A stretch of DNA of 64,000 bases from Phascolomyces articulosus (GCA_025677815.1 JAIXMP010000007.1:1054001-1118000); one strand, 5' to 3'. Positions 46,657 to 60,239 are shown, counted from the first letter of the stretch. Numbers and translations are program-made. The notes: generated by a model from the sequence alone, not told the origin.

Positions 46657-47267
46657 TGGAACACCAAAAAATAAAATAAAATAAAAGGTTGGAGGGTTTT
46701 GTTGGAAAAGAGTGAGAATATGAAGCAACCGAATTTGGTAACTTGCCAGTTGGTGGATATATTATCAAAAAACTCAGCGGGTAATCTAGGAAATGGGAAT
46801 GATCTTGCAATGAAGGTGGTAGCATCTTCTTTAACTCCATCTTTTTTTTTTAGATCATATAAAATAAATATCAATTCTTTGAATATGTATATATTGTATC
46901 AAATGGTTATGCGTTTATATATATAATAGCTAAATGTATTTCTTGAGCAATGAATTTTAAAGTTTATAGCTATTAGTTATGCTTTTCCCCACCTCATCAT
47001 CCTATCAATGCATAGTGCATACCGTAAAATTGATTTGGATTCTCAACAAGTAGAGGGAATTTATAGACAAGAAACAGTTTTGAATATTGTTTATATATAT
47101 ATTATACGAAATATATAATTGTGGATTTTTTTATGTTTAGTACGTAGGAAGAAGGGGAAAAAGGGTGTGGAGGAAAGGATTTTAGGAGAGAGAAAGAGTG
47201 TGTGAGTGACTATAAAAATAGGGTAAAAAAAGTAGTAAAAAAATAAATGAGGGAAATCGTATCTCTA
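46657..47267. other. Intergenic between GEA and PAN1-like gene
   Basis: Promoter of the PAN1-like gene and 3' region of the Arf-GEF gene, both minus strand. The short frames here are not protein-like. I looked for a continuation of the Arf-GEF and saw none. Confidence 0.6.
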
Positions 47268-50200
47268 TTACATTGCACTTGCAACCTTTTGTTTGATTTC
47301 CAAAATTGTATCTACAAATTCCAAATTACTACGGTATGAAGAAAACGTTTAGTTAGTATACCTATTCTATTTAATTTCATAAAAGAGAGAGAGAAATTTA
47401 CTTTAGATTCTCCGAGTTAGCACTAGATAAACTATAAATTCCTGCCATCATTTGTTCAGCTACTGCTAACGTTACAGCCGGTGGGAAATCGCGTAAAACT
47501 TTGAGACATTTGAGAATATCGGCTTGCATATTTTCCTTTCCAGAAAAGCAAATACAAAGTCGTAAAAGTGCGACTACAGTTCTTTCTACTACCAGCACAC
47601 TTTGTTTATCCGCATGCTTCAAGACACTAAAGATGTACTCTACTGTGTATGGCCTATAGATATAGTATAACATAAATGTGAGTTAATAGACACATACTCT
47701 ACTTTTCTTTTACAATCTTGTAGTGATTTGATTACAATAACTTACCAAACGATTTCTATTCGTTCTTGGTTTCGTACTGCTACAGTTACCATAAATTCAA
47801 GGAATAATACCGTCACTGGGTTATAAGGTATACTTCCTTTTGTTTCTTCAACAGCTTTAGAGTCGTAGCCGACTTCTTGCATTGATGTCAATAGTGACTT
47901 GAGTGGCTCAAGGTCTAATGAGCTTTTTATTTGTAAAAACGAAAAGGTTTATAACGATTGTTCCTGTGCTTTCGCTCATTTGTTCACTTTCAAATAGTAA
48001 AATCATACCTCATATCTGTAAAGAGTTCTTCAAGTTTGCATGCTGTAACACAATCCACCGCACACATTGTGCTTTCAACTTCTTCTTCTGTAGGATCCGC
48101 CCGATAAGCTTCATCACTGGAATAAGGTGATAATAAATAAGATGATAAGGTGGATAAAAGAGATCCATCTCTACGGTTTTGTTGTTTGGATGGCGGTGGT
48201 GATTTTGGTTTTAATGGAATACTGGTTGTATTACCAGACACAAAGTCTTCTATTTGAAGCATTGATCCAGGTAATAATGAATTAACGAATAGATTACGAA
48301 TGATTTCGAGTACCTGATAGATAGAAAACAAAACAAAATACATTCATTAGTTAAACTAATCCTCATATACGCATATAAATTTATACAAAAATAGTGCATT
48401 CAGCTTTTTTTTTTGTTTTACCTTTTTCCATCCTTTTCGCATGGAATTACCATGTCGAGTGACAACAGCAAAAGCAACAACAGCAGCTAATTGCCCTTTA
48501 TAGTTTCTACCAAATCGTACGGCCAAATGACTTACAACATATTTTTGACCAGCAACATCAACAATTGGATCAGGAACCATATTACGTGAGTTGGATTCTT
48601 CCAATAAGCCTGTCATTGTAGCCAAGTTGACAACAATGGCATCAAATACTTCATATAGTTTAAAGTGTGAGGCCAACATGGCACATTGATGAAAGCCAGA
48701 AATAGCCTTTTGTAAGGTTGCATCATCTTGTGCAGTATCAAAAGCTATATATAAATTTGTTAAATACTAAATATTTTCATTGTAAATGGATGGAAAGAAG
48801 GAATAAAGAAAGAGATACATTACCATAGGCAATAGCAGCTAAGGCAGGTTTCCATGCCAATCGGAAAATATCTTTATCGTAAGCGGCGGTATCACATACA
48901 ACAAATGGACCAGAAGATTTGGATCGTTGTAATAATTGTTTCCAAGCATAATTGAATCCAAGATGACCTTCATGTTCTTCTGGCATCACGATTTCGTCAT
49001 GTTTAATAGCTTCATAGATTTCTTGCTATAAGTATACGTAGATAAACATCAGTATTAAGAAAACATTTCAAGTGATACACATTCCTCCAAAACATGTACA
49101 TATTAAAGATAGTCATATCCCTACCAAATGTTCCTTAGGGAAATCCTTTTTATCATTGACACCTCTCAAATTTCTCATATAATCTTCTAATGTCATACGT
49201 CGCTATTTGGTACAGAAATAGAATGATTCATTTAGTTTCAAGGGATAAATTATTGCATTGGTGAAAAAAATCATTCTTCTTATAGTCAAACTTACTCGGA
49301 TTTGGGGATTATGCTGATCAGTATTCAACAAAATAATGGAATAAGCCAACAATTGAGCAGCTTCTGGATTAGCAATTTGTGGTGGTTTGGATTCATAAAA
49401 AACTTCTGCAAAAGTATCTGTAACACGCATAATTTGTTGTGATTCACCAGGTAAACGGAAAGTTTCCAAAAGAAGTCGAAGTGCTTCATCCATGCGTTTC
49501 TAAATAAATGAATGACTCATGTTACTTTATTTCTTATTACTCTTGTGATATTCATGAACCATTCTAATTTTTTTAAGAAAAACAACTTACACCAGAAAAT
49601 TCAAATTGTCGCATAAACACTTGTAATAATGGTAAATTTTCTGGTTTTCCGAGATATTCACCAAGGCTCTTTTTGTTTAATTGTTGTGTCGAACGTAAAA
49701 ATTCCGCTAGGCTCGCAGTGGTATCTCCTTCTTTATCTTTTTCAATTACTCCATTTTCTATTTTCAAATAAGAAGATTAGTTATGACCATTTGGATGTTG
49801 ACCCTGCGATCCCAAATCTGGTGTTGCTATGAGCATTTGACATGGGACGTTCACAATAAAATACAATAATCAATAGGATTTTAGTTTACCAGTAAGGAAT
49901 TTGATACCCTTCTTTGGACTATCATTGAATAAACTTGCACCTTCCAATACCAATCGTTTTCGTGCTTTTCCCTCTAAAAGAACTTCTGAGGATGTCAAAC
50001 CCTAATATTTTATAAAAGAAAATGTGTTATTCGTCTAATACCAACAACAGATATAAATCTATTATTATGCAGGATAACATACATCATTGAGTTGGGTTTC
50101 ATGGTCCTAAATTAAAATACATATTGATTAATTAGGCAAAAAAAACACGGGTAACATTCTTTTTCAATTAACAAAACACCACCAACAACAACTTACAATT

Positions 50201-53200
50201 CGCTCAACCATTTGATCGATAAACATAAGAAGGGTGTCCAAACAAAGAGTGTGTGAATCGAATGCAGCAAATCCTTGAGGATCAGGGAATGAATTCTTTA
50301 AATGAAAAAATATGGTCATCCATTTAGTAATTTGTTGCCACAGGATACAAAACATCCTCCAACTGATTGTTGAATTCATTTTACCTTGCTCAAAAATTGG
50401 ATAATTTCTTCGAATAAATCACCACATGATAAGTCACAATCATAGTTGAACCAAAGATCAACCATAAACGTGGGTATCCTTGCACATTGTAACAAACATT
50501 CCAATAACAATTCCCGTACTTCAGGAGATACCATGGCATAACCATCTGGTCCATGATTTTTACCTGATCGACCATAGACACTAGGTGAATTGCTACGAAC
50601 ATCGACATGACTCTTTGCTGCTGCGACACCCTTTTCTCCCATACCACCAGGTGTATCTTTGCCAGCACCAGGAGAGACTGGCACTAGAGAAATATTGCCA
50701 TCGTCATCCACATCAATCACCATATTCCTACTTCCTGCACCACTGCTTGGCGATAAGCGTTCAATCAAAAAGAATAAAAATAATTCTTGTTGAAGTTTCA
50801 GATGAGGTCGCATTGTATCAATAACAGTTGAGATAACACGCAATGTCAATGTCAATAAAGGCGTTGTGTCTGTTTTGGCAAGCTAAAATAAATAAATAAA
50901 CAATTCTATAAGATTTCGTAATTTGGCGTGATTTAAAAACTCTACGCATAAACAAAAAAAACATTAGTTACCTGGAATAAATATTTACAAAATTCATCAG
51001 CAACAAGAGTTCGTAAGGTTTCGAATCGACTGATGCTCTTACCACCCACTTCAAATGCCACATTAAGAATACTTAATGACATCAATCGCATGGAATCAGT
51101 ATGTTTGTGTTCATGTGGGTTAAGAAGAGAAATTAAAACTCGCAGGAGTTCGCGGATGGCCGGTAAACCATAGGGTCTCAAAGGTGTTGGCTCCACTATT
51201 ATAAATTCAATCCAAAATCAAAAAACTTGCTATATTAAAAATATATATAGCTCCTATATATAAATGTTGTCAATGAAGCTCATCCTGAAATGAAATCCCA
51301 TCCTTTACCTGTACTTTCAGTGTTATCTGCTGCTTTTTCACCTGGATAATCACTTTGACTTTGTTGATCTGCTGAAGGTGGTTTTGCTATAGTCACACTA
51401 TCTGTATCCCCATTATTATCACGCTCCATCACACCGGATTCTGTTGTCACCACATCAACTGTAGTTTCTGTTTCCGTTGCTGCTACTGGTGTGGTAGTAT
51501 TCGATGATGAGGCTGGCGGTAGTGTCTCACCATCTTGAGGTTTTGATTCGTTTTGTTCAGTACGTAATGTAGGTGATGGTGAAGGGCGTGGTGTGCTCAT
51601 GTGAGGTGCATTGGTTGTAAAATGACCATTCTTCTGACCTTCTTTTTCAGCTGCTGTTGTTGCGGTAGCTGTTTTTGTTGTTTCTCCCGGTGAATCAATA
51701 TAAACCCATTCATCCTCCAACGTTTTTAATCTGATTATATTCCCCAGCCCAAAGTAAATATTAATCGTCAATATATACACACATCAAAACAAATCATATA
51801 AACATCCCTTCCATCCTTGTTTGTTTCCCCCCTCTCCTCCTCCCCCTTTTTTCACAAGGTACCTTTCAAATATTGATATAACCATATTGATCATCACATG
51901 TTCTGCAGATCTCCGAAGCATTTCTGAATATGAGAAATCAAAGAAAAAAATCATGTCAGTTCTATACATTTTTCTTCCCTGTACTTCCCCACGTCCTTTT
52001 TTCTCGTATACAAAAGCTATACATTACCACTTAATCGCATCTGACAGCACATGCTTAATCCTGTTTCCATCATTTCACAAACTGCTTCGTCACTTAAAAC
52101 TTGGCCACATTCACTTGTTAACGCCATTTGTAATACTTGTAACATTCTTAATAATACAAGTTCATCTGAGGCTGCATCGGATGCTTCAAATTTACAATGG
52201 GTGGCTGCTGATGATAATGCATTCATAGCAAATGCAACACTTGGATTTTGAAGTCCTAATGATTCATCCGGATCCAATACAATAAGCTTTAAAGTTCACA
52301 CTCTTGATATATTAAACCTTCTTTGAACCAATCCATACACACACACATACCACAAAATAAAATACATACCAACAATTCCATAATGTAAAAACTTTTCAAT
52401 ACTGCCTAAAGCAGTTCCTGCAATAGGACCAGTTGTATTTCCAGATCGAATCACTTCAAGGAATGGGTTCAATAATAATAAAGCATCCAAATCACTAACA
52501 TCTATATATTATAATCACACATAAGCAAATCCATAAAATACAACTTCCACACAGTGTATTGACAACTTTGGTTATCTCTGATTAATCTATCTACCTTCCA
52601 CAGTTCCCAAATATTCTCGTAAATTGGTGAATCCTTCCATTAATGGATTTTCCTACAATAGTTCCCAAAATTTTGTTATTCTTCTTACTCAAATAAAAAT
52701 GACTTTTAGATAACCCCCATCCCAACAAAAATAAAAATTAAATATCATACCTGATTCCGAGTATGTGATTCTTTTGCATTTGCCTGACCTTTGCGTAACC
52801 CCATACTCATGCCAAGTCCACCCATATTCAATCCGTTTACATTCATACCAGACCAACGAGCATTCTTTCGCATAGCACTGGTAACAGCTATTAAAATATA
52901 AATAGGCAGAATAAAAATATAGGTTAGATTTTACGGTTTGATTATTCATATATATATATAACACAGTCTATGAGTGCATATATTCATATATAATATGTTC
53001 TACGTCTTACCAATGATTTCTGCATGAACAAGTTGATACCAAGTCAATTCAGATTTGATTCGATGGGCTGAATCGACAATAGCAAAGGAGTTGTTGTGAT
53101 TTAAATGCTCTTCAGCTGATATAGGAGTAACGTTTGCGCCATCGCTTTTAGGTGTATCTGTGTATTCCCCTGTTGCTGTGGGTGGAGGTGGAGGTGTATT

Positions 53201-53218
53201 AGCTGGCGATGTACTCAT
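47268..53218 (-). CDS. GEA2: Golgi Arf guanine-nucleotide exchange factor (GEA1/2, GBF1 family)
   Basis: Activates Arf GTPases at the Golgi for COPI transport. 21 exons: 53011..53218, 52751..52887, 52595..52652, 52370..52501, 52028..52255, 51863..51923, 51309..51730, 50972..51195, 50385..50882, 50197..50295, 50083..50106, 49890..50001, 49591..49757, 49296..49499, 49125..49202, 48824..49025, 48422..48744, 48009..48313, 47746..47922, 47402..47653, 47268..47328; every phase closes, giving 1323 residues. DCB marks: MRKNARWSG, LNPFLEVIRSGNTTGPI, ASDELVLLRMLQVLQ. A Thr/Ser-rich acidic insert follows (exon 7). HUS: WFNYDCDLSCGDLFEE. SEC7 about 745-935 with the glutamic finger in FRLPGESQQIMR (Glu809) and LLAYSIILLNTDQHNPQ. 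HDS1 follows. It ends soon after FPPAVTLAVAEQM, shorter than yeast Gea2 (1459) and human GBF1 (1859). The start is uncertain: MSTSPANTPP was chosen; a likely leader intron (53296..53479) precedes it. Confidence 0.93.
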
Positions 53219-55956
53219 ATTATTTGTCGATCGAGGAATAGATTGAATCCACCAGGTAAAAAGCAATCGTGTTGCTGATAAAACTTGGTGACTCTCTAAA
53301 AAAATATGACCATATATAATAAGTTTCAAGTCGGGATGATGTCACTGTTTGATTATAATAGAAGGAGGGGAAAAGGAGTAGATGGAGATTTAAAGATTAT
53401 ATCATACTGTTTCTACTATATATACCAAAATCCATTATATACACTATTCGCTTTTTTTTCTTCTTGGGAAATTACTTACATATTTTTAAAAGAAGAAAAA
53501 GAAGTGCTTATTTTATATAAATAGATAGAAAGACTTATTTGGTAGGAACAGTATGTTTTTATTTGTGTGTATCCTTTCTCAACTAGAAAAAAAAAGATAA
53601 GTGAAAAAGGAAGGAGTGCAAAAAAGTTGCTTGAACCTTTCGCTGGTTGGTCTGAGTTCTGCCACATTTCGCCCTACATTTTCATAAACGTGTCTTGAAA
53701 CAAAAATGCCTCGCATTGTTGTGTTGTACACTTTATACGCGCAGCACATTACATGGAATACAACACAACATCATCAAGCAAAATAAATTAATAGGTAATA
53801 ATAACAAGAATGAAAAACATTTATTTATATAATGATGGTAATAATTTTGCCATAGCATTGTTATGATAATGATTTTCTTATTTCATTCGCTTAATCGGCT
53901 TCTTTTTTTCGTTCCTGAACAGCGATGATTTGTATTCATAAATACCAAAAAAAATTAATGAAATTGAAAAGAATAGTCGGAAAGCAAAAAGAAGCATCAA
54001 GACAGATTCTCCACGTAGTGAATTGAATTGTAATACAATATTTTTTGTTAATGATGATCGTGGGTCCTTTTTATTAATTACTTGATTCCACTAAATATTT
54101 TAGCTATTATCTCGATACAATAGTTGTCGTACCAAGAACCACCAAGCTATATTAATTTCATTGATGCACACAATTCAAAGACTGCATTTCCTGCTAACAA
54201 AACAATACATTGGTATTATTTATGCTAGATTCTTTCAAATCGAGTGCTCACTACACAGACTGAAAGTACTCTATAAACGATTAATTCAAAAAAAACATAC
54301 CTTATACAAGTAATACCGAATGAATCCTCCATCCATATTATTTATACTTTATGAATTATTAGAACATTCATTTGAAACATACGTTTTCTCTTTTTGCACT
54401 TGCTCTCTATTCAAATACAATACCACCTTGATAGAAACATAATACAGTATACTTTTTCCACAGTTTAAAGAAGCTTACTTGAATGTTATCACGCAGATTT
54501 TTCGATAGGTCATAAGAAAATTGCTGGAATTCCTGTACATGATGCCATGAAGCTCGGAAAGTATAATAAAATTTTTGAGTCGATTATTGTTAGGATTTGC
54601 AATCCGACGAGTCGATCTGTGGGGCAGAAATATGCTGGCGTGACACTCCCAGTTGATGACTTGCAGGTTTCTCCGGTAAATTAGGGGCTTTTTTTTTATT
54701 TATACAGTAGATCAACAAAATCATTTAATAATAGCACAAAGAAAAATATAGAAAACATGAAGAAAGCATTATAACTTTTATCTACAGTCCGTTGGATAAT
54801 ACTATCGTCATTAGATATCAAAGCTCTAGTGGTATGATGTATAAGGTAAAATATTTTCTCTTCTCCGCCAATCGATCTAAAATATTCGTGGAGAAAAATA
54901 ACTAATGGATTAAAAAGAGTTGAAAGTGTTTGCACCACCATTGCATTTTGAATACTTGAAAATCTGTGATAATGAAAAAAAAAAAAAATTGTTAGGAAAT
55001 CAAGATATTATTTTTGGCTACTCCGAGAACATTAAGGACCTCGTTCTTTTTTTTTTTTTTGTATCTCTTCACTCATAGCCAAGTCTGAACGAGTGAAAGT
55101 AATTATCAGTATCTTCCAGCGTATCGTACTTTTTAACTAATCCAGAAAAAAAATTAATGCTTACACAAATATATTCAATCTAGGAATCAATTTGTAATTA
55201 TGACAAGAGTGACAGTGAGCATGATAAATATTATTACAACGATGACGCTCGCCGCTTTTTTGGATTAGGTGGTTTTCACCGTGATATTACTGATGGTGAT
55301 TGTAAAAAGATTCTGTACAAAAGGGTACATTGTGAAGAATGAGGATGTGATCATGGATTTAAAACTGGATATAGTAATGTAAATAAAGTCTATGGTAATT
55401 TATCATCAATAATAATAGGCACAACATTATTGATAATTATAAATAATACGTTCTTCAACTTGTACGCTTGTACAATTTATCTTTCTAAAAGTGTACGTAT
55501 TCGTGTTGCTGGCAGTAGTTCTAGGTATGATTCATTCTTACCCCCCACCAATAATTATTTTTCAACGCTTGCATTCTATATAATAAATAGCAAAGCTCCA
55601 TCATACTTTATACCTATAAGACACTATTGCTATATATCTCGAAGTGTACCAAAAAAAAATAGGGGTTAAAGACCTGTGCTTCCATCGGAGCTGAATGTGA
55701 AACACATTTGGTTGAGACTAAGAAAAATATAAAATTCATGCGAGATCACCAAAGGAACCTTTTTATACTTCTTCACCGTTCATCGTTTCTTTCAAATTAT
55801 CATCCTCTTCAAGTTTTTGTTCATACACCCTATTTTTTATATATGCAGGCTATTGCCTACGCGGCAATTGAAATAAATTGAAAACAGTCGCTTAAGAAAA
55901 AAAGATATAAAAGGCATTCTGATTTCTCTCATTTTCTTTTTTTTTCTTTATCCTGG

Positions 55957-56024
55957 CCAGGGATCCATGACGGCGATTGTCCCTGGAGTAAAGAGGAGGA
56001 CAGTCTTGTGCCCTCTATCCTCTT
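55957..56024 (+). other. Two adjacent perfect hairpins behind a TATA box
   Basis: Hairpin 1: CCAGGGA (55957..55963) with TCCCTGG (55980..55986). Hairpin 2: AAGAGGA (55991..55997) with TCCTCTT (56018..56024). Both seven pairs, four bases apart. A TATAAAAGG box lies about 50 bases upstream (about 55905) followed by a pyrimidine tract. An ATG inside hairpin 1 (55967) opens a 26-codon frame (MTAIVPGVKRRTV) that runs into a donor-like GTAAGC at 56046. It could be the 5' end of a small structured RNA or of a decayed protein gene. Confidence 0.4.
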
Positions 56025-57680
56025 TCGCAAACAGTTGGCCTATGTAAGCTTTTCGTTAAGCTCTTGGAAGTTTCTTCATTTTTTTGTGGCATTTTTTTTC
56101 TTCATCTGCAAAATGAAAAAAATAATTAAATAAGAAAATGATAAAAAAAATACTATTACTATTTTATAATAATGGTAATAGTCTCTATTATTTTAAATAA
56201 TAATAGAATGTTTTAAATAATAATAAAATGTTAATGTTCAAACGATAAATTTTTACATTTTGTTCCAAACTGTTTATAAATGTGTTTTTTTTATGACGGC
56301 AATGAACCAAACGTGTTGCTATAGTAATAAATGGTTTATTATAAATAAAATAACGTTCAACTTGAGTGTGTGTGATATTTATTTTATTAAAAGATCTCTG
56401 GCGTAATGACATTTGAATAACGATTCCAGAAAAAGAAAAAAGAGTTCTCCATGATTAGTAGCAAGATTCATTTACGGATTGTATGTAAAGATTTATATTG
56501 AAAAAAAAAAATAATAATAATGCACGCAATATTATTTTACGTTTGACAGCTTTTAAAAAAAACATACTATTTTACTAATATGTGAATGGTTTCCATGCTG
56601 ATTATTCATGGTACCTATTTACATCTTTGTTTCATATCTTTGCAACTGTGTCATAAAAGCTTACTTTTCCTCCTACGCTTCACAAATAACGCGCCATCCC
56701 CACTTCTTTTTGTTCCTGATCATGTCGCCAACAATAGCCATTTCACAATTCCAAACGAGTCCCTTTCTCAGCTTCATAACAAGATCCATATTCTCATTTC
56801 ATGTCAACGCAATTGGATCTCACTCTTCTTCACAACGCGTTTGATTAAAGAAAACTTGTTTATGAAGCACACCGTTATACACGTGCGATTGAATTTTATA
56901 CAGAAACGCCTAATGATTTACATGTAGATCTCCAATCTTTGATTTTATTGCATCACGTTGTTGCCTATGAAAAGTCCCACCCATACCCAAAAGCATTGGA
57001 CGATAGTGCACAGATGAAATACAATGAGCGAAAACAGCTATTATTTATTAGCCCAGACTTGTATTGCATGAGAGCCAGTGGTTAACTTTGACAACGAAAG
57101 CTGAGGATACCTACAAAAAAGGAGCCGATACTACTACTTAAAAGTAATATTATTTCCGGAACAAAAGTAACAACGGATGAAACAACACGATGGCTTACTG
57201 AAAGAAGCTCAATTCCAAAACCAGCTACTAGTGTGCCAATGACCTAATGAGATTTTCTCCCAATATCTTACCGTATTTGTCTTTGAAAACATTACCAGTT
57301 GGCAGCTCACATCTCACTTTTGGTACAATACAAGTTTCTTGTTTTTACAAAAAATGGCCAAAAATAGATGCTGTCTCAGACTGCCAAAAGATACAAACGC
57401 TTTCGTCCAATTCATACGCAATGTTCAACCGGATCGTGTGAAAACTGGCAAATTGAAGTTATGTGAGTTTGTACGCATGGAAAGTACACCATGATTCAGG
57501 GGACCCGATTGATATGTATGGCTTGAAAATACTGGAAGTAGTTAGAATACTGTGTTCAGAAATCCCATCCAGCATAGTTAGAATAAAATTCAAACATGGG
57601 GTAAGTACCTGGAAGGGGGAGAAAAGGTTTACAGATACTACTTGAAGTTATTTTATAGATGACATTTCTTACGCCGTATG

Positions 57681-57682
<2 letters not shown>

Positions 57683-57720
<38 letters not shown>
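57683..57720. repeat. (AT)19 microsatellite
   Basis: An uninterrupted run of 19 AT units inside the decayed region. Likely to vary in length among strains. Confidence 0.95.
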
Positions 57721-57724
<4 letters not shown>

Positions 57725-58440
57725 AAAGAAATACGCCCTTTGGACAATCAACAATTACGATGTGTTTCCCTTCTTCCTGAATAAGCATTCAATGAACAAG
57801 GAATTGGAATGAAGCATAATAGAAACAACTACAGTTTTAACCATGAGCATGGATTGGCCAATAAAGTACGAGGAATATGTTGCAACGGGCATGTCATTAT
57901 CTACATGATCGAAGGAAGAACCGATTTCGGATATATCAAACCTTCAAATTGATACCCAACTCCACTTGGCGTGTCCTGTAAAATGATACCCAAATCCTTG
58001 ATCGAAAAATTAAAACGAATACCACCCTTGAAAAAACTCAACATATCCGACAACAAAACCTATATTGAATCGTTGAAAATCATATATCATTATGCTCTAC
58101 AAATGAAGCATTGATGATCTCATTCAACGAGACTAAAGCTTGGTTACGTAATCCAATAAATATATCCTAAATATTAATATAGACAAACGAATCCCAAGCA
58201 AGAGTTCTTATGCTTTCAAAAGGCCAAATACCCTAATTTAAATTGCCGTCGAAAATAATCAAAAATTTTTGTATATGTATATATGTATAATAATAATAAT
58301 AAAAGGATAAGGAATCATGATGAGAGATAGGATTGTATGGAGGAGGAAGTGAATAAGATGCATGGTGGGGGGTGGAACATGTTATTTTTTCTTGTCAATA
58401 AAGGAAGGAGGGTAACTGTATTTATAATTTTTTTTTATTA

Positions 58441-60239
58441 TCAACAACAACTTGATTTTGACTTTGTGGATAAATCATGCTCTTCAGCAAGAAGTTGACT
58501 TGAGGGTTGTTTCCATGTTACCTCATGGCCATATTTTTTTCCAACCAGGATTTGTGTTAATTGTAAAAATAATTCTTCTATTTCACCTGTATATTGTGAT
58601 GAATATAAAAAGAGTAAAAAATTAGAACATGTAAAATGGTTATCACCATTCACTCAGATAATAAAAACGTATAAACCATATACTATTACTAACCATCGTC
58701 TTCTTTTGCAGATACTTCATATACAGGACATTCTGTACCTAATACTCGTCCAGCATATTCTGCAGCTTTGGTAATTGTAACCACTCTTTGGTTTGAAGCA
58801 AGATCAAGTTTATTACCAACAATACATATGACCATATCGTCCGTCATTGCTTTTTTCAATTCTAAATAAGAGCAAACCCACAGGTATATTAGAAATATTT
58901 CTATAGTCCCTGTTATTTCCCATATCAACATTTTCATGGTGTAATATTACCTTCAACCCAGGTATTCATATCTGTGAAACTTTCTTCTGATGTAATGTCG
59001 TACACAAGAATGGCAGCTTGCGCCCCACGATAATACATTGGTGCCATTGCCCTGAATCGTTCTTTTTTTTTAATAGGTATAGAAAAGTTATAAATAAGCA
59101 TCCTCTTCTATTTTAAACCAATGAAAAAATTAGCCCTTTATCTATCTATTATTATTATATTACCTTGACCTGCGGTATCCCATATTTGTAATCGAACCTG
59201 ACAATCGTCCACTGTTCTAGATATTAAAATAAAAAGAATGATCAGTCCTATAAATAAGTTTTATAGTGAGGATAAAAATGATCCGCTTGTGTTACAAACT
59301 TGTTTGTTTCAAAAAAAAGCTTACAACTTCTTTGTCATGAATGATGCTCCAATCGTTGAAGTACTATTGGTAGAAAATGTTTTCTGTACATATCGAATGA
59401 CAACTGACGTTTTTCCAACACCTGGGATTTGTTGTTTAACACAGTCGTATAGTTCATATATATGTTTATATATATATAAAGATATATAGATATATAGATA
59501 AAATAGATAGAGAAGAGGAGAGAGTGTAATAATCCCAGATTAAGATTGTGATTCGAATGTAGTAGTAAAAGATTATATTATCATAAAAGATAGAGCTTGT
59601 TGACCACTAATAAAATGGATGTATAAATGATAAAGTAAATATAGATATATATTTCGTTAGCTTTTCCTTTCATATTATAATCATTGTTTGATTCCCAATA
59701 AATAATCCTTTTTTCTTCTTCCTTCATTTGGACAATAACCTCCTGCCTTTTTTTTTTGTGAGAGATAATATATATCATATATGTATATATTTAATTTTTT
59801 TATTTTCTTGTGGTTTACTTCACCATGAAATGTCGTTAGAAAAGGGAGGGAGAGAAAAAGATAAAGAAAGAAAGAAAGAAAGATGCATCAATAAAAAAAG
59901 AAAAAATTGCAAAGATTGTGTGTGTATATAGCACATATATATGTATATATATGATAGATGCTGTTGTTTGTATTGTGATAGATGTCCAAGGCCCAATTGA
60001 AATATGAATCATGATAATAAAATAGCTAAAATCACACTGACCTTTTTCTTTATATATAAATATACAAATACATACGTATAATTTCCCTCCTCCCTTTTAT
60101 ATGTATGTCCAATATCTCTCGAATAGATAATAATAAAAATATATAATCATATTTATAATAAAATGAGATAGTTCCACGAACCTGTTGCTCCTAATACAAC
60201 GACTTTTGCTTCTAACGTTTCTCTCGACGCAGCATACAT
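58441..60239 (-). CDS. Rab-family small GTPase (Rab5/Rab21/Rab22 group)
   Basis: Six exons: 60182..60239, 59325..59421, 59164..59216, 58951..59061, 58694..58861, 58441..58586; 210 residues. P-loop GATGVGKT (17-24), switch I with [32 protein letters not shown] in switch II, NKLD and SAKED guanine-specificity loops, and a C-terminal SSCC for geranylgeranylation. The IGASFxTKKL switch I and the APMYYRG segment place it near Rab5, Rab21, Rab22 and Rab31, regulators of early endosomes; the exact subgroup is not settled. The insert EDDGEIEELF before the last helix is acidic. Intron 1 is 760 nt, far above the usual size here, and uses GTTCGT; intron 5 uses GTTAGT. All GTP-binding residues are present. 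Confidence 0.92.

Larger units (their letters stand above)
53219..58440. other. Long gene-poor stretch with decayed coding fragments
   Basis: The right part is the Arf-GEF leader, with a probable leader intron 53296..53479 (GTAAGT donor). Further on only fragments are seen, in broken frames: about 54490-54675 plus (IGHKKIAGIPVHDAMKLGKY, RSVGQKYAGVTLPVDDLQ), about 55240-55340 plus (DDARRFFGLGGFHRDITDG), about 56860-56990 plus (EAHRYTRAIEFYTETPNDLH), about 57340-57480 plus (RLPKDTNAFVQFIRNVQPD, then KLKLCEFVRM) and about 57463-57600. They could be remains of one or more long genes or mobile elements; I recognise none. Two hairpins at 55957-56024 and an AT microsatellite at 57683 are listed separately. 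Confidence 0.45.

Noticed and set aside
53470..53667. 63-codon minus frame starting MWQNSDQPAKG as first exon of the Arf-GEF
   Set aside because: Joining it would need a GTTCAA donor and a 330-nt intron; a strong GTAAGT donor at 53479 instead suggests a leader intron with translation from 53218. It cannot be excluded completely.
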